The translations under genes and the position numbers were made by a program. From DATLXH01 sp035576005 (lineage in GTDB: Bacteria; Acidobacteriota; Thermoanaerobaculia; Gp7-AA8): a DNA stretch of 64,000 nucleotides. The stretch lies in assembly GCA_035576005.1 (NCBI GenBank), contig DATLXH010000091.1, forward strand, positions 1 to 64,000, given 5' to 3'. The first letter of the stretch is position 1; each line of letters starts with the position of its first letter. The notes below the pieces were generated by a model. The model was not told the DNA's origin and made no database searches. It saw only the letters and a program-made list of their open reading frames with translations. Positions 25,453-34,306 of this stretch are shown here, one piece after another.

Positions 25453-25955
25453 CCATGAAAAAGGATCTTCCACTCGCGTCTCTCGCGGGGGAGAGGATGG
25501 CTCGTGAGAGCCGGATGAGGGCGCACGCTCGTACAGAGCGCAGCCAGAACGCCCACGGCTTCACACTCATCGAGTTGATCGTCGTTGTTACGATCGTTGG
25601 ACTTCTCGCTGGAATTGCGGTCGTGAACGTCCGAAACGCCCAGCGTAAGACTGCCGAAAAAGTCTGTCAGGCCGATCTCGCCCTGCTGAGAAAAGGCATC
25701 GACGACTTCTACGCCGATAAGCAGCGATACCCGAGCTCACTCGAGGAACTGGTTACCGAAAAGTATCTTCGCAGAATCCCGCCTGACCCGCTCACCAAAC
25801 AGGCTGACTGGGAGGAGATCGCCGAAGAAGCATCGACTGCGACTGACGCTTCGGGAGACGAGCCGGGGGCCGCCGGGCCGGGAATCGTGGACGTGAAGAC
25901 GAGGGCCGAGGGACAAACGCTCGATGACCCACCGCGCGACTACAGCGACTTTTAG
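25446..25955 (+). CDS. Pseudopilin 2 (GspG-like)
   Basis: A 169-aa frame with the class III signal NAHG before FTLIELIVVVTIVGLLAGIA (Glu at +5). The rest is GspG-like: ALLRKGIDDFYADKQRYPSS, LEELVTEKYLRRIPPDPLTK. The start is uncertain. ATG 25446 overlaps the previous stop (ATGGTAA) but gives a 38-residue leader without a ribosome binding site. ATG 25497, directly behind GGGGGAGAGG, gives a 21-residue leader and may be the true one. The C-terminus is acidic and Asp-rich. Confidence 0.82.
   Translation: MVTMKKDLPLASLAGERMARESRMRAHARTERSQNAHGFTLIELIVVVTIVGLLAGIAVVNVRNAQRKTAEKVCQADLALLRKGIDDFYADKQRYPSSLEELVTEKYLRRIPPDPLTKQADWEEIAEEASTATDASGDEPGAAGPGIVDVKTRAEGQTLDDPPRDYSDF
25466..25520. repeat. 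REP-like hairpins at pseudopilin 2 start
   Basis: CTCTCGCGGGGGAGAG and GGCTC-GTGA-GAGCC (25499-25512) form adjacent hairpins in a setting resembling the CCCTCTCCCC hairpin at 62-84. The bases are in frame with the leader of pseudopilin 2. This looks like dispersed repeat DNA incorporated into a leader; evidence is by eye only. Confidence 0.35.
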
Positions 25956-26070
25956 GGGGCATCCAGAGGATGTCTCGGCGCCTCTGGGCGAGCTCCGCCT
26001 GGAGCCTTGCCGACAGTCACCGGGGATTCCTGACGGGCTCGGATCCGTCCCGGCTGGCTCCACGCCGGTG

Positions 26071-26652
26071 ATGCGCCGTGCAGAAGATGCGTCGTCAGAG
26101 CGAGGCTTCACACTCGCCGCACTGCTTGTCATCCTGACCGTGCTCGGCGTTGTGATTGCCTACTCCGTGATTCCTCTGTGGTCCGCCTCCGCACAGCGCG
26201 ATCGCGATCTTCAGACGATCTTTGCGATGAAGCAGTACGCGCGTGCAGTCAAGGAGTTCCAGAGAAAACGAAACGTCTACCCGGTCAGCCTCGAGCAGCT
26301 CAAAGAGCAGAACAATCCTCGAATTCTGCGCGCTCTCTACCCGAATCCTCTGTCGGGGAAACACGACTGGTTGCTCGTACCGGTGGGCACCAAGGGACCC
26401 GCCCCGACTACGAAGCCTGTCCCGGGATCAACGCTCCAGACGGTCGCCCCTCCCCAGCCGGTGGCATTGCCGGGGCCCGGCGGTGCCACCGCATTCATCG
26501 GCGTCCGCCCGCCGAATCAAGGCCGCAGCTTCGTGAGTTTTGCCGGTAGGGAGCGCTACGAAGAGTGGTTCTTCACGGTGGATGATCTGGGGCCTACAGG
26601 CCGGAATTTACCGCCTGGAATTGGAGCGCCCGGGTATACCAACAGACCTTAG
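26071..26652 (+). CDS. Pseudopilin 3, lacking Glu at +5
   Basis: A 193-aa pseudopilin with the site SERG before FTLAALLVILTVLGVVIAYS. Position +5 is Ala instead of Glu, a property of tip pseudopilins such as GspK. The body resembles the other two (FAMKQYARAVKEFQRKRNVY, LEQLKEQNNPRILRALYPNP) and ends with a Pro-rich insert and an RYEEWFFTVDD segment. I chose the ATG at 26071; the frame stays open to an ATG at 25924 that overlaps pseudopilin 2, but the extra 49 residues do not look like protein. It closes the assembly operon. Confidence 0.8.
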   Translation: MRRAEDASSERGFTLAALLVILTVLGVVIAYSVIPLWSASAQRDRDLQTIFAMKQYARAVKEFQRKRNVYPVSLEQLKEQNNPRILRALYPNPLSGKHDWLLVPVGTKGPAPTTKPVPGSTLQTVAPPQPVALPGPGGATAFIGVRPPNQGRSFVSFAGRERYEEWFFTVDDLGPTGRNLPPGIGAPGYTNRP

Positions 26653-26689
26653 CGTCTGCATCGTGATCCGACCCACTCTTCCGGTGGAG

Positions 26690-26714
26690 GCGGGTTAACC
26701 CTGGGTTAACCCGC
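26690..26714. repeat. 25-bp perfect palindrome at the end of a 182-bp element
   Basis: GCGGGTTAACCC, a central T and GGGTTAACCCGC form a perfect 12+1+12 palindrome. The right half is the left terminus of the 182-bp element that follows, and the left half equals the terminus of a second element in opposite orientation. It may be the scar of two elements meeting head to head. Confidence 0.7.
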
Positions 26715-26889
26715 ATTTCTCACAGACCTTCGCCGTGAGACGACGGATAGCGGCCTGTCTGCTTCGTTGCACGGCAATTTTGCTCCTTGACATAGTGTCA
26801 ACTATGCCTTCGTCGCAAAATCGCCGTGCGCCTCGCATCCAAGCCACTCTCCGCCGTCTCACGACAAAGGTCTGTGAGAAGTGCGGGTT
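26708..26889 (+). repeat. 182-bp palindromic element, copy 1 (full)
   Basis: Starts AACCCGCATTTCTCACAGAC and ends with its near reverse complement. The two 68-bp arms (26708-26775 and 26822-26889) are about 75-80 % complementary by eye, and the centre holds the perfect dyad TTGACA-TAG-TGTCAA. Apparent ORFs on both strands (with CEKCGL-like ends) are by-products. It lies between pseudopilin 3 and the M16 peptidase. Confidence 0.92.
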
Positions 26890-27012
26890 AAACAACTCAT
26901 GACACTGGGCTTCCAGCTTGCGCCATGGAAATCCGGCCTCAGAAATTTCCTTAGTCCGCACCCCTCGCTTTCAGAATTTCTCTCCGAGTTCCCCCGTTTG
27001 GAGCCTCGCCGC

Positions 27013-28299
27013 ATGACGACATCTTCTTCCCCGATTCACCGCCTCATCCTTCCCTCGGGACTCACGGTCCTGATCGAAACGCTCCCCTACGTCCGGTCAG
27101 TCGCGCTGGGGTATTACCTTCGAAGCGGTTCCGCGGTAGAGCTCGAGGAACATGGCGGGTCTTCCCATTTCCTGGAGCATCTGGTCTTCAAAGGGACCGA
27201 GCGTCGCTCCACCGCAGAGATCGCCCACGTGATCGACATTCTCGGCGGCGACGTCGACGCGTTCACGGGTAAGGAATACACGTCATTCTACGCGCACGTT
27301 CTCGACGACGAATTCGATACGGCGCTCGACCTGCTCACAGACATGATCGTGTCTCCACGATTCACTGACAATGATCTGGAAGTCGAACGCGGTGTCATTC
27401 TCGAAGAGATCAAGATGGTCGAGGACACGCCGGACGATCTGGTTCATGAGCTTTTTGTCACATCGTTCTGGCCCGATCATCCACTCGGCCGCCCCATCCT
27501 CGGCACTGAGGAGACCGTCAATCGTCTGCAGAAGTCAAAGATCCTCGAGCATTATCGCGAGACGTTCCACCCCGCGAATATGATCTTCGCAGCTTCAGGA
27601 AACATCCGCCCTGAACAGGTACTCCCCTTTCTCGAGGGTGCATTTTCAAAGGGGAATCAACAAGCATCAGTAGCCCTCTGGTCAGAGCCCTCCCCCAGTC
27701 AACACGTCGTGGTCCGACAGAAGAAAGAGCTCGAGCAGGTCCATCTCTGTCTCGGAAGCAAAGGGTTCCCTCAGCAGGTCGAGGAACGCTATGCAGCAGC
27801 TCTCTTCAACATAGTCCTGGGAGGCGGGATGTCTTCGAGACTTTTCCAGCGAGTGAGGGAAAAGGAAGGGCTGGTGTACACCGTCATGTCGTATCACAAC
27901 GGCTACCTGAATGGTGGTTATGAGGCTGTCTACGCTGCATGCAAACCGAAGAATGTCGAGCGTGTACTCGAGCTCACCCTTGGTGAGATGAAGAAGATCA
28001 AGCGCGAGGGCGTGACGGCCGATGAGCTATCGAGCGCGAAACGAAATCTCAAAGGATCGATCCTGCTCTCGCTGGAGTCGACGGTGAGCCGCATGTCGGG
28101 CATCGCGCGGCAGGAATACTACTTTGGCCGCCAGTATTCGCCCGATGAAGTCATCGCGCACATCGAGGCGGTAACCATTGAGGATGTCCAGCGGGTCGCG
28201 ACAGCGATCGTCGATCCGGACTCGCTATCTCTCACGCTACTCGGAAACGTAAAAAACCCCTCAGTCACCACAGCGTCTCTGCGAAGCGCGATCGGTTAG
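27013..28299 (+). CDS. M16 family zinc peptidase (insulinase/processing-peptidase-like)
   Basis: A 428-aa metallopeptidase of the PqqL/YmxG group. The inverted zinc motif HFLEH is at residues 52-56 in GGSSHFLEHLVFKGT. The third ligand is in the EVERGVILEEI block (about 120-130). The C-terminal inactive-like half has the RVREKEGLVYTV and SSAKRNLKGS signatures. The ATG at 27013 has a GGAG box at the right distance; codons further upstream read through the 182-bp repeat terminus. There is no signal peptide, so it probably degrades cytoplasmic peptides. It stands alone between two repeats. Confidence 0.9.
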   Translation: MTTSSSPIHRLILPSGLTVLIETLPYVRSVALGYYLRSGSAVELEEHGGSSHFLEHLVFKGTERRSTAEIAHVIDILGGDVDAFTGKEYTSFYAHVLDDEFDTALDLLTDMIVSPRFTDNDLEVERGVILEEIKMVEDTPDDLVHELFVTSFWPDHPLGRPILGTEETVNRLQKSKILEHYRETFHPANMIFAASGNIRPEQVLPFLEGAFSKGNQQASVALWSEPSPSQHVVVRQKKELEQVHLCLGSKGFPQQVEERYAAALFNIVLGGGMSSRLFQRVREKEGLVYTVMSYHNGYLNGGYEAVYAACKPKNVERVLELTLGEMKKIKREGVTADELSSAKRNLKGSILLSLESTVSRMSGIARQEYYFGRQYSPDEVIAHIEAVTIEDVQRVATAIVDPDSLSLTLLGNVKNPSVTTASLRSAIG

Positions 28300-28313
28300 C
28301 GCCTCTGGCGCTT

Positions 28314-28632
28314 TCCAGCCGCTGTAGGCGGAAAAAGATCGTAGCACCCCGGCTCAGCCAGGTGATCCGCCGCTTGAGCAAGGCGGGTTCGATCGATTCG
28401 TTGCCTGTCTGCAGTCTGAAGCCCGCGTATGCGGGCGGAAGGTCCATAGCACCCGGCTTCAGCCGGGTGGAAGCGTGGCAGCTCCTCCAGCCCGCGTATG
28501 CGGGCGGAAGATTGAGGACATATCTCGACGGTCTTTCGCCCGCTTACGCGGGCTCGGTTCAATTCCGGTGGCGTCTTCCACCCGGCTGAAGCCGGGTGCT
28601 ACGAATCTTTCGCCGCCTAAGGCGGCTGGAAT
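28314..28632. repeat. Cluster of alternating short hairpins (CCCGCGTATGCGGG / ACCCGGCTTCAGCCGGGT)
   Basis: At least six perfect hairpins lie within about 215 bp: GCCCGCGTATGCGGGC at 28421 and 28490, GCCCGCTTACGCGGGC at 28538, ACCCGGCTTCAGCCGGGT at 28451, its inverted form at 28579, and GCCGCCTAAGGCGGC at 28612. Degraded relatives extend the cluster to 28314. The linkers (GGAAG, AGCACCC) recur. It separates the convergent peptidase and L,D-transpeptidase genes. No protein-coding content is credible. Confidence 0.88.
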
Positions 28633-28668
28633 CCCAGCGACAATCGATCTACGCGCGCTCTACGCGCC

Positions 28669-29952
28669 CTACGAATCCTTCTTCGTGTCGACGAACTCGA
28701 CCGGGATTCCCTGCTTGGATCTGTGCGCCAGGTCATTCGCATCCCAGTTCGCAAGACGAACGCATCCATGTGACGACGCATAGCCGATGGAATCGGGATC
28801 GTTCGTACCGTGGATACCGAAATGGGGCTTACTCAGGGCCATCCAGACGACGCCGACAGGAGAGTTCGGACCCTGTTTGAGATTCGCCTCCGGCTTGTCG
28901 TCCGGCACATCTGCGAACAGCTTCGGCTGGTAATGAAATGTTGGCTTGTAGGCTATGTTGCCCAGCTTCACCGCCTCGTTGGGCGACGGGTCGTACTTTG
29001 ACCCAAGGGTCGTGGGGGCATGAAAGAGAAGATTGCCGTTCGCATCAAGCGCGTGCAGATAGCTCCCCTTGACGGAGACCACGATCCTCATCACGTCGGG
29101 ACCGGTTGGACCCGGGCTCCAGGGCCTGACGTTCGGCACCGTAATCTCCTGCCCTGCGGTAAGAGTATCGAGATTCACACCAGGATTCAGGAGCGGGAGG
29201 AGCTCAGCGGCTGAGTGGAACTTCTCGGCCAGCGCCTCGGAGAGCGACTCATAGCAAAGGCAGTCGAGCTTCTCTTTTTCATAAACGTCCTCAGGCAGTT
29301 TGGTGAACGGTCCATCCACATCGTCGGCAGTGATCGCGTACCGTGTCATCGTCGGTCCGCCGCCAGCCGCCGCTGAGAGCATCTCGTACGTACGTTGATC
29401 GATTCCTCCGGTTGGCTCGAGATTGCGCTCTCGCTGGAACCAGTAAACCGCGATCTCCGAGTTCTTGCCCCAACGACCGTCGAGCGCACCAACAGAGAAT
29501 CCAGCGCGATCCAGTAGGACCTGCGCCTTCAGAACTGAGGGACCTTCCATTTTCCCCGTGATCGGAACACGCACGGGCATCGACTCATACGTCGACGGAT
29601 CGCCTGCTTTGAAACTCTCAGTCACCTTCGGATCGGTTGCGAAGTTAATCGGCGCGACTGGAGCCGCAGGCGCGGCTGCCGGCACGGTCTGGGCGGCGCT
29701 TTTTCTCGCGGAGGCAGCCCGGAACGACTGCAACTTCCGCCATTCCGAGTTGTATCGCTCCTGCTCCATCTGCTCTCGGGTAATACGATTACCGCTGATC
29801 GGAACAGAGTTTTCTATACGGTTGGATACCGTTTTCACCGCGTTCGAAGTTACGTCAGTCACACGCTCTGTGGTCTGAGTTACCTGTTCGCGACTGCAGG
29901 CGGTAAGCAACAAAGCTACGGCGAGGAGAATCGGTGCGGATACTCGTCTCAT
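28669..29952 (-). CDS. L,D-transpeptidase (YkuD) lipoprotein with peptidoglycan-binding domain
   Basis: A 427-aa cell-wall enzyme that makes 3-3 cross-links or anchors proteins to peptidoglycan. It begins with a lipoprotein signal (LLAVALLLTAC, Cys at about 19). A PG_binding_1 domain follows (about 140-195: LKAQVLLDRAGFSVGALDGR). A LysM-like stretch (about 235-285, ending AGQEITVPN) precedes the YkuD domain, with its histidine in HFGIHGTND and the catalytic Cys in SSHGCVRL. I start at 29952, which has AGGA upstream; the frame is open to 30039. A TACACT box at 30008-30013 on this strand may be the -10 element. Confidence 0.9.
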   Translation of the reverse strand: MRRVSAPILLAVALLLTACSREQVTQTTERVTDVTSNAVKTVSNRIENSVPISGNRITREQMEQERYNSEWRKLQSFRAASARKSAAQTVPAAAPAAPVAPINFATDPKVTESFKAGDPSTYESMPVRVPITGKMEGPSVLKAQVLLDRAGFSVGALDGRWGKNSEIAVYWFQRERNLEPTGGIDQRTYEMLSAAAGGGPTMTRYAITADDVDGPFTKLPEDVYEKEKLDCLCYESLSEALAEKFHSAAELLPLLNPGVNLDTLTAGQEITVPNVRPWSPGPTGPDVMRIVVSVKGSYLHALDANGNLLFHAPTTLGSKYDPSPNEAVKLGNIAYKPTFHYQPKLFADVPDDKPEANLKQGPNSPVGVVWMALSKPHFGIHGTNDPDSIGYASSHGCVRLANWDANDLAHRSKQGIPVEFVDTKKDS

Positions 29953-30124
29953 CTTTTGTTTTCCTATCCCTTTCATATGACTCAGTGACGAACGCTGCAG
30001 TCCGTCGAGTGTAAAGCAAGGATGCTGCCTTTGACACACCTACTCAGGCACAATGAAGAGTAACCTTCGATGCCGTTCCCGGCGTCGCTAAACACTCCGC
30101 GATACACTAACAGCTGACGAGTCA

Positions 30125-31885
30125 ATGATCACCTATCTGAAAGTCAGGAACCTCGCCATTGTCGAGGAGTTTTGCCTTGAGCCCGGCCCGGGACTGAACG
30201 TCCTCACCGGTGAGACGGGGGCCGGAAAATCGCTCCTCATCGACTCGCTCCAGTTCCTGGCTGGAGAACGCGGCTCGACTGACGTGATTCGGGACGGTGC
30301 CGACAGGATGACAGCCGAGGCGTCTTTCCAGATCCCGACGCACGCAGTCGCCCGGCTGGATGCGATGGGGATCGAAACCGGGACGAGTGAGAACGGCGCA
30401 GTGGAGCTGATCGTAAGACGGGAGATCAATTCCGCGGGCCGCGGGCGGGTGTTCATGAACGGCTCGCTGATGAACCTGCGTGACCTCACGCCACTCACCG
30501 AGAACCTTCTCCAGATTCACGGTCAGAACGCGGCGCACGACCGAATCGCCGGGAAGAACGCACTGGAGCTCGTAGACCAGTTCGCACAACACGAATCGCT
30601 GGTGTCAGCGGTGGCGGATCATCACAAGGCATGGAGAAGTGCAGCTGAAGACGTCGGCCGGTTAATCGCTGTCGAGCAGGAACGAACGCTTCGAATCGAC
30701 CAGCTCCGTTACCAGATCGATGAAATCTCTTCAGCTCGCCTTTCTCTCCATGAGGAGGAGAGCCTGAGATCGGAACGAAATCTTCTTTCGCATTCCGAAG
30801 AGATCCTGGCTGCCACCTCTGGGGCGTTTGCTGCCCTCGACGAGGACGAAGTGTCTGCTTTGTCGCAGATATCGCGAGCGGCTCATCTGCTCCAGCCATT
30901 GACGAGCCGGATACCAGAGATTGCCGAAGCCGTACGGGAGATGGAGGACGCGAGACTTCGAACCCAGGAGGTGGCAAGAACCATCGCTTCGATCGCGCAG
31001 GAGACGAGACACGATCCCGCAAGACTCGAAGAGGTCGAAGAGCGTCTGACGACGATCGAACGGCTCGAGAAAAAATACGGACATACCGTAGCCGACGTGC
31101 TAGAGCACCTGCAGCACACGACCAGAGAATACGAAGAGCTCTCGGACTACGAGCTGAGTGCCGCGAGACTGCGCAAGGTTGAAGAGACAGCATGGGGGAT
31201 TTATCTCTCGGCCGCCGCGGATCTTGCGAAGGGCCGAAGGCGAGCGGCCGCTGAGCTGCAGGTCGCTATCCAGAATGAGCTCGATGATCTAGCGATGGAG
31301 CAAACGCGGGTTGAGATCGAGACGTCAGCCCCTGCGGACCTCAACCCGGCAGCGGCCGACCGCTCGCTCCGCGCCTTTGGCCCGGCCGGGTACGACCGTG
31401 TCGAAATCCTCATCGCACCCAACCGTGGGGAGAGTATGAAACCACTCCAGCGGATCGCGTCGGGAGGCGAGTTGTCGAGAATTCAGCTCGCAGTCGCCGC
31501 AGCGCTTTTCCGGCACGTCAGAGCGAGCGAGAGTCTGACTCTGGTGTTCGATGAGATCGACGCCGGAATCGGAGGTCGCGTCGCTGACATCGTGGGAAGA
31601 AAGCTGCGGGAGCTTTCCGCAACCAGTCAGGTCATCTGCGTTACACATCTTCCACAAATCGCCTCCTTCGGCTCGACCCATTTCCTGGTTACAAAGGAAG
31701 AGGCGGCAGGAAGGACGCGCGCGACCATCCAGCCTCTCGAGTCGAAGGAAGAGCGGATTTCGGAGCTGGCAAGGATGCTGGGGGGCGAGATGGTATCGGA
31801 GACGGCGATCAGCCACGCTCGCGACCTGCTCGAGCGGGCCGTTGAAGTAAAACGCTCACCTCGTCAGGGGCGGCGCGCCGGATGA
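30125..31885 (+). CDS. recN: DNA repair protein RecN
   Basis: An SMC-like ATPase acting on double-strand breaks, 586 aa. Walker A GETGAGKSLLIDSLQFLAG lies at about 30-48. Long coiled-coil arms occupy about 150-370, rich in Glu, Arg and Leu. The C-terminal head has the signature SGGELSRIQLAVAAAL and Walker B LTLVFDEIDAGIGG, followed by QVICVTHLPQIASF. Length is slightly above the usual 550-560. The last four bases overlap the tsaC start. A consensus TTGACA at 30031 lies upstream, without a good -10. Confidence 0.95.
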   Translation: MITYLKVRNLAIVEEFCLEPGPGLNVLTGETGAGKSLLIDSLQFLAGERGSTDVIRDGADRMTAEASFQIPTHAVARLDAMGIETGTSENGAVELIVRREINSAGRGRVFMNGSLMNLRDLTPLTENLLQIHGQNAAHDRIAGKNALELVDQFAQHESLVSAVADHHKAWRSAAEDVGRLIAVEQERTLRIDQLRYQIDEISSARLSLHEEESLRSERNLLSHSEEILAATSGAFAALDEDEVSALSQISRAAHLLQPLTSRIPEIAEAVREMEDARLRTQEVARTIASIAQETRHDPARLEEVEERLTTIERLEKKYGHTVADVLEHLQHTTREYEELSDYELSAARLRKVEETAWGIYLSAAADLAKGRRRAAAELQVAIQNELDDLAMEQTRVEIETSAPADLNPAAADRSLRAFGPAGYDRVEILIAPNRGESMKPLQRIASGGELSRIQLAVAAALFRHVRASESLTLVFDEIDAGIGGRVADIVGRKLRELSATSQVICVTHLPQIASFGSTHFLVTKEEAAGRTRATIQPLESKEERISELARMLGGEMVSETAISHARDLLERAVEVKRSPRQGRRAG

Positions 31886-32541
31886 CGGAAGACATCCCCG
31901 AGCCTGCACCCGTGAACCACTGGGACATCCGGGACAAACGACCTTCCGACGAGATCCTGGATCAGATTGCGGCGACTTTCCACAGAGGTGGCGTCGTAAT
32001 CCTGCCGACAGACACCATCTACGGCCTCCACGCAAGGGCTGGCGATAACGAAGGAGTCGACAGGGTCAGACAGCTCAAGAAACGTGATGCTGCCAGGCCC
32101 ATGGTGGTTCTTGCAGCCGATGTTGACCAGTGCATCGCCGCGGGCGCCATCATTGAGTCCAGCCTCAGAGCGACACTCGAAAACATCTGGCCCGCCCCGC
32201 TCACGGCGATCGTTCCTGCGTCCTCCTCACTCGTAGTGAACCGCGATCAGGCCACCATCGCCGTCCGCGTTCCCGACATTCCATGGCTGGTCGAACTGAT
32301 GAAAAGAACCGGGCCCCTCGCCTCCTCGAGCTTGAACGAAAGCGGACAGCCACCGATTTGCAGTCTCGATGAGCTCCCTTCCGGCCTTCGGAACGGGGTC
32401 GATGGAATCGTCGAAGCCGGCCCCCTGAACGGTAAACCCTCCACGCTCGTTGACTTTACGCCGGACGAGCCTCGGCTCGTTCGGGCCGGCGCTTTCCCGT
32501 TTGCACAGAAGCTGTGGAAAAGGCCGCGGAAAACTCTGTGA
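31882..32541 (+). CDS. tsaC: Threonylcarbamoyl-AMP synthase (Sua5/YrdC family)
   Basis: Makes threonylcarbamoyl-AMP from threonine, bicarbonate and ATP for the t6A37 modification of ANN-decoding tRNAs. It is 219 aa; the Sua5/YrdC core is evident as GGVVILPTDTIYGLHA, LKKRDAARPMVVL, WPAPLTAIVP, IAVRVPDIPW and GPLASSSLNESGQPP. There is no C-terminal Sua5 domain, so it is the short form. The ATG overlaps the recN stop (ATGA). The 246 bases after it, up to the mgtE stop, hold no gene or clear terminator. Confidence 0.92.
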   Translation: MTEDIPEPAPVNHWDIRDKRPSDEILDQIAATFHRGGVVILPTDTIYGLHARAGDNEGVDRVRQLKKRDAARPMVVLAADVDQCIAAGAIIESSLRATLENIWPAPLTAIVPASSSLVVNRDQATIAVRVPDIPWLVELMKRTGPLASSSLNESGQPPICSLDELPSGLRNGVDGIVEAGPLNGKPSTLVDFTPDEPRLVRAGAFPFAQKLWKRPRKTL

Positions 32542-32787
32542 AAATCGCGAGAAGAGGGGCCGCTAACGTCGCGGGAGCAGATTGCACAACAGGTTGGGCG
32601 AATCAACTAACATACTCACCGGTAAGGGTTTAGACTTATTCTCCTCTTGAGCTGCCGGTCCCTCACTGCCGAATGTAAACTTTGCATGCAAACGATTCGA
32701 ATTCAGTTGACAAACCAGTCCAACATGAGTCAGTACGTCGGCTGAATTGATCCCAACTGGGACTACAAAGCTGTCCGGTTTTTCTAC

Positions 32788-34236
32788 TCAGCGCCAATGT
32801 CGCAGAGCGAATGTCGCGAGCGCGAGGAAGGAAAAAAAGCCACCGACGTCCGTGAAAGTCGTCACGAAGATCGAGGACGACACGGCAGGATCAAATCCGA
32901 GGTGCTTGAGGACCAGGGGCACCACGCCTCCAGCTACCCCGGCGATCACCATATTGACGATCATCGCGGTCATCAGGATGAAGGCCATGATCCAGTCACC
33001 GGTCCAGGCGCCGACAATCAGCGCCGTCATCGTGCCGTTTGCCACACCATTCCCAAACCCTACGAAAAGCTCCTTCGAGATTGCCCTGAACCCATTCTCC
33101 GAGTCGACTTCGCCGAGAGCCAGCCCGCGAACGAAGACCGTGAGGGTCTGGGTCCCTGCATTCCCCCCCATTCCGGCTACCACCGGCAGGAAGGCGGCCA
33201 GGGCGGTCCACTGCTCGATGGTGCCCTGAAACGATCGAACCACCATCGAGGCAAGAAAGGCGGTCAGGAGATTCACGGCAAGCCAGGGAAATCGGTTCTT
33301 GAACGATAGCCATCCAGGCGTCGAGATCCTCTCGGCCGTGTCTACGCCGGCCAGATGCAGCAGGTCTTCCTCGGCCTGCTCCTGAATCACGTCCAGCACG
33401 TCGTCGACAGTAACGACTCCAACGAGTCGATTCTGCAGGTCAACCACGGGGACCGATAGCAGATCGTACTTGGCTACGATCTGCGCGACTTCCTCCTCGG
33501 GTGACTCCACCGTCGTTCGCACGACGTCGTGCACCATGATCGAACGGAGCTGTGCGTCTGGCGAGGCCAGGATCAGATTCCGCAGCGACAGAACGCCCGT
33601 CAGCTGATTGTTCTCATTGACGGTGTAGACGTAAAAAAATGAATCTTTCCGGGGATAGCTCCGGATCGCCTCGATTGCGTTGCCGACGGTGACCGAGTCT
33701 TCGAGGGCAAGGTACTGCGTCGTCATCAGCGAACCTGCAGTCTCCTCCTCTCCCTCGAGCAGCGACTCGAGTCTCGTCCCTTCGGTATCGAGCAGAGCCA
33801 ACACTCTCTCGCGTCGTTCGTCGGAGAGGGTGTCGAGCAGGTCAGCGGCATCATCCGATGCTGAAGAGCGGCAGACCGAAGCCAGCATCGCGTCGTCCAG
33901 CGCCCGGGTAACATCCTGTAGATCCTGATCATCCAGCTCCAGCAGGACTCGTCCCGCTTTGCCCGATTCCACGAGGATCGGCAGAACCTTCCTCAGATCG
34001 TCCTCGAGCAGCAGTGGGATCATCGGAGAGATGTCGGCCGGAAGCGTCTTCTCGATGATCTTCTTTACCTGAGGTACCGCGTTGTGACGCAGCAATCTCG
34101 TCACTACCTGCTGATAGGAGTGGGCGGTGGGCGACGTTGCGCGGCGCGAGATGTTGGGATTCATGGCGGCAGAGAGTGGAACTGACGGGCGAGGAGACTT
34201 CCGCTGGAAGGTAAGACATGCAGGGAACGATGGCAA
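32788..34236 (-). CDS. mgtE: Magnesium transporter MgtE
   Basis: A Mg2+ channel of 482 aa. After an N domain (about 40-150), two CBS domains follow (about 160-290: LRNLILASPDAQLRSIMVHD, VVDLQNRLVGVVTVDDVLDV). Five membrane helices follow (RFPWLAVNLLTAFLASMVV, LAAFLPVVAGMGGNAGTQTL). GGNAGTQ and the later GxxxG-rich helices form the family's pore. The chosen ATG has GGGGAG about 15 bases before it. A shorter start at 34164 (MNPNISRR) is possible and equally consistent with the domain boundaries. It is transcribed towards tsaC and away from hemQ. Confidence 0.92.
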   Translation of the reverse strand: MPSFPACLTFQRKSPRPSVPLSAAMNPNISRRATSPTAHSYQQVVTRLLRHNAVPQVKKIIEKTLPADISPMIPLLLEDDLRKVLPILVESGKAGRVLLELDDQDLQDVTRALDDAMLASVCRSSASDDAADLLDTLSDERRERVLALLDTEGTRLESLLEGEEETAGSLMTTQYLALEDSVTVGNAIEAIRSYPRKDSFFYVYTVNENNQLTGVLSLRNLILASPDAQLRSIMVHDVVRTTVESPEEEVAQIVAKYDLLSVPVVDLQNRLVGVVTVDDVLDVIQEQAEEDLLHLAGVDTAERISTPGWLSFKNRFPWLAVNLLTAFLASMVVRSFQGTIEQWTALAAFLPVVAGMGGNAGTQTLTVFVRGLALGEVDSENGFRAISKELFVGFGNGVANGTMTALIVGAWTGDWIMAFILMTAMIVNMVIAGVAGGVVPLVLKHLGFDPAVSSSIFVTTFTDVGGFFSFLALATFALRHWR

Positions 34237-34306
34237 GACAAATGGACTCCCCGAGGCCGGATCGATGAGCTCACGTCGAACAAGCCTTTATCCGTCTGCT
34301 TGAGCT

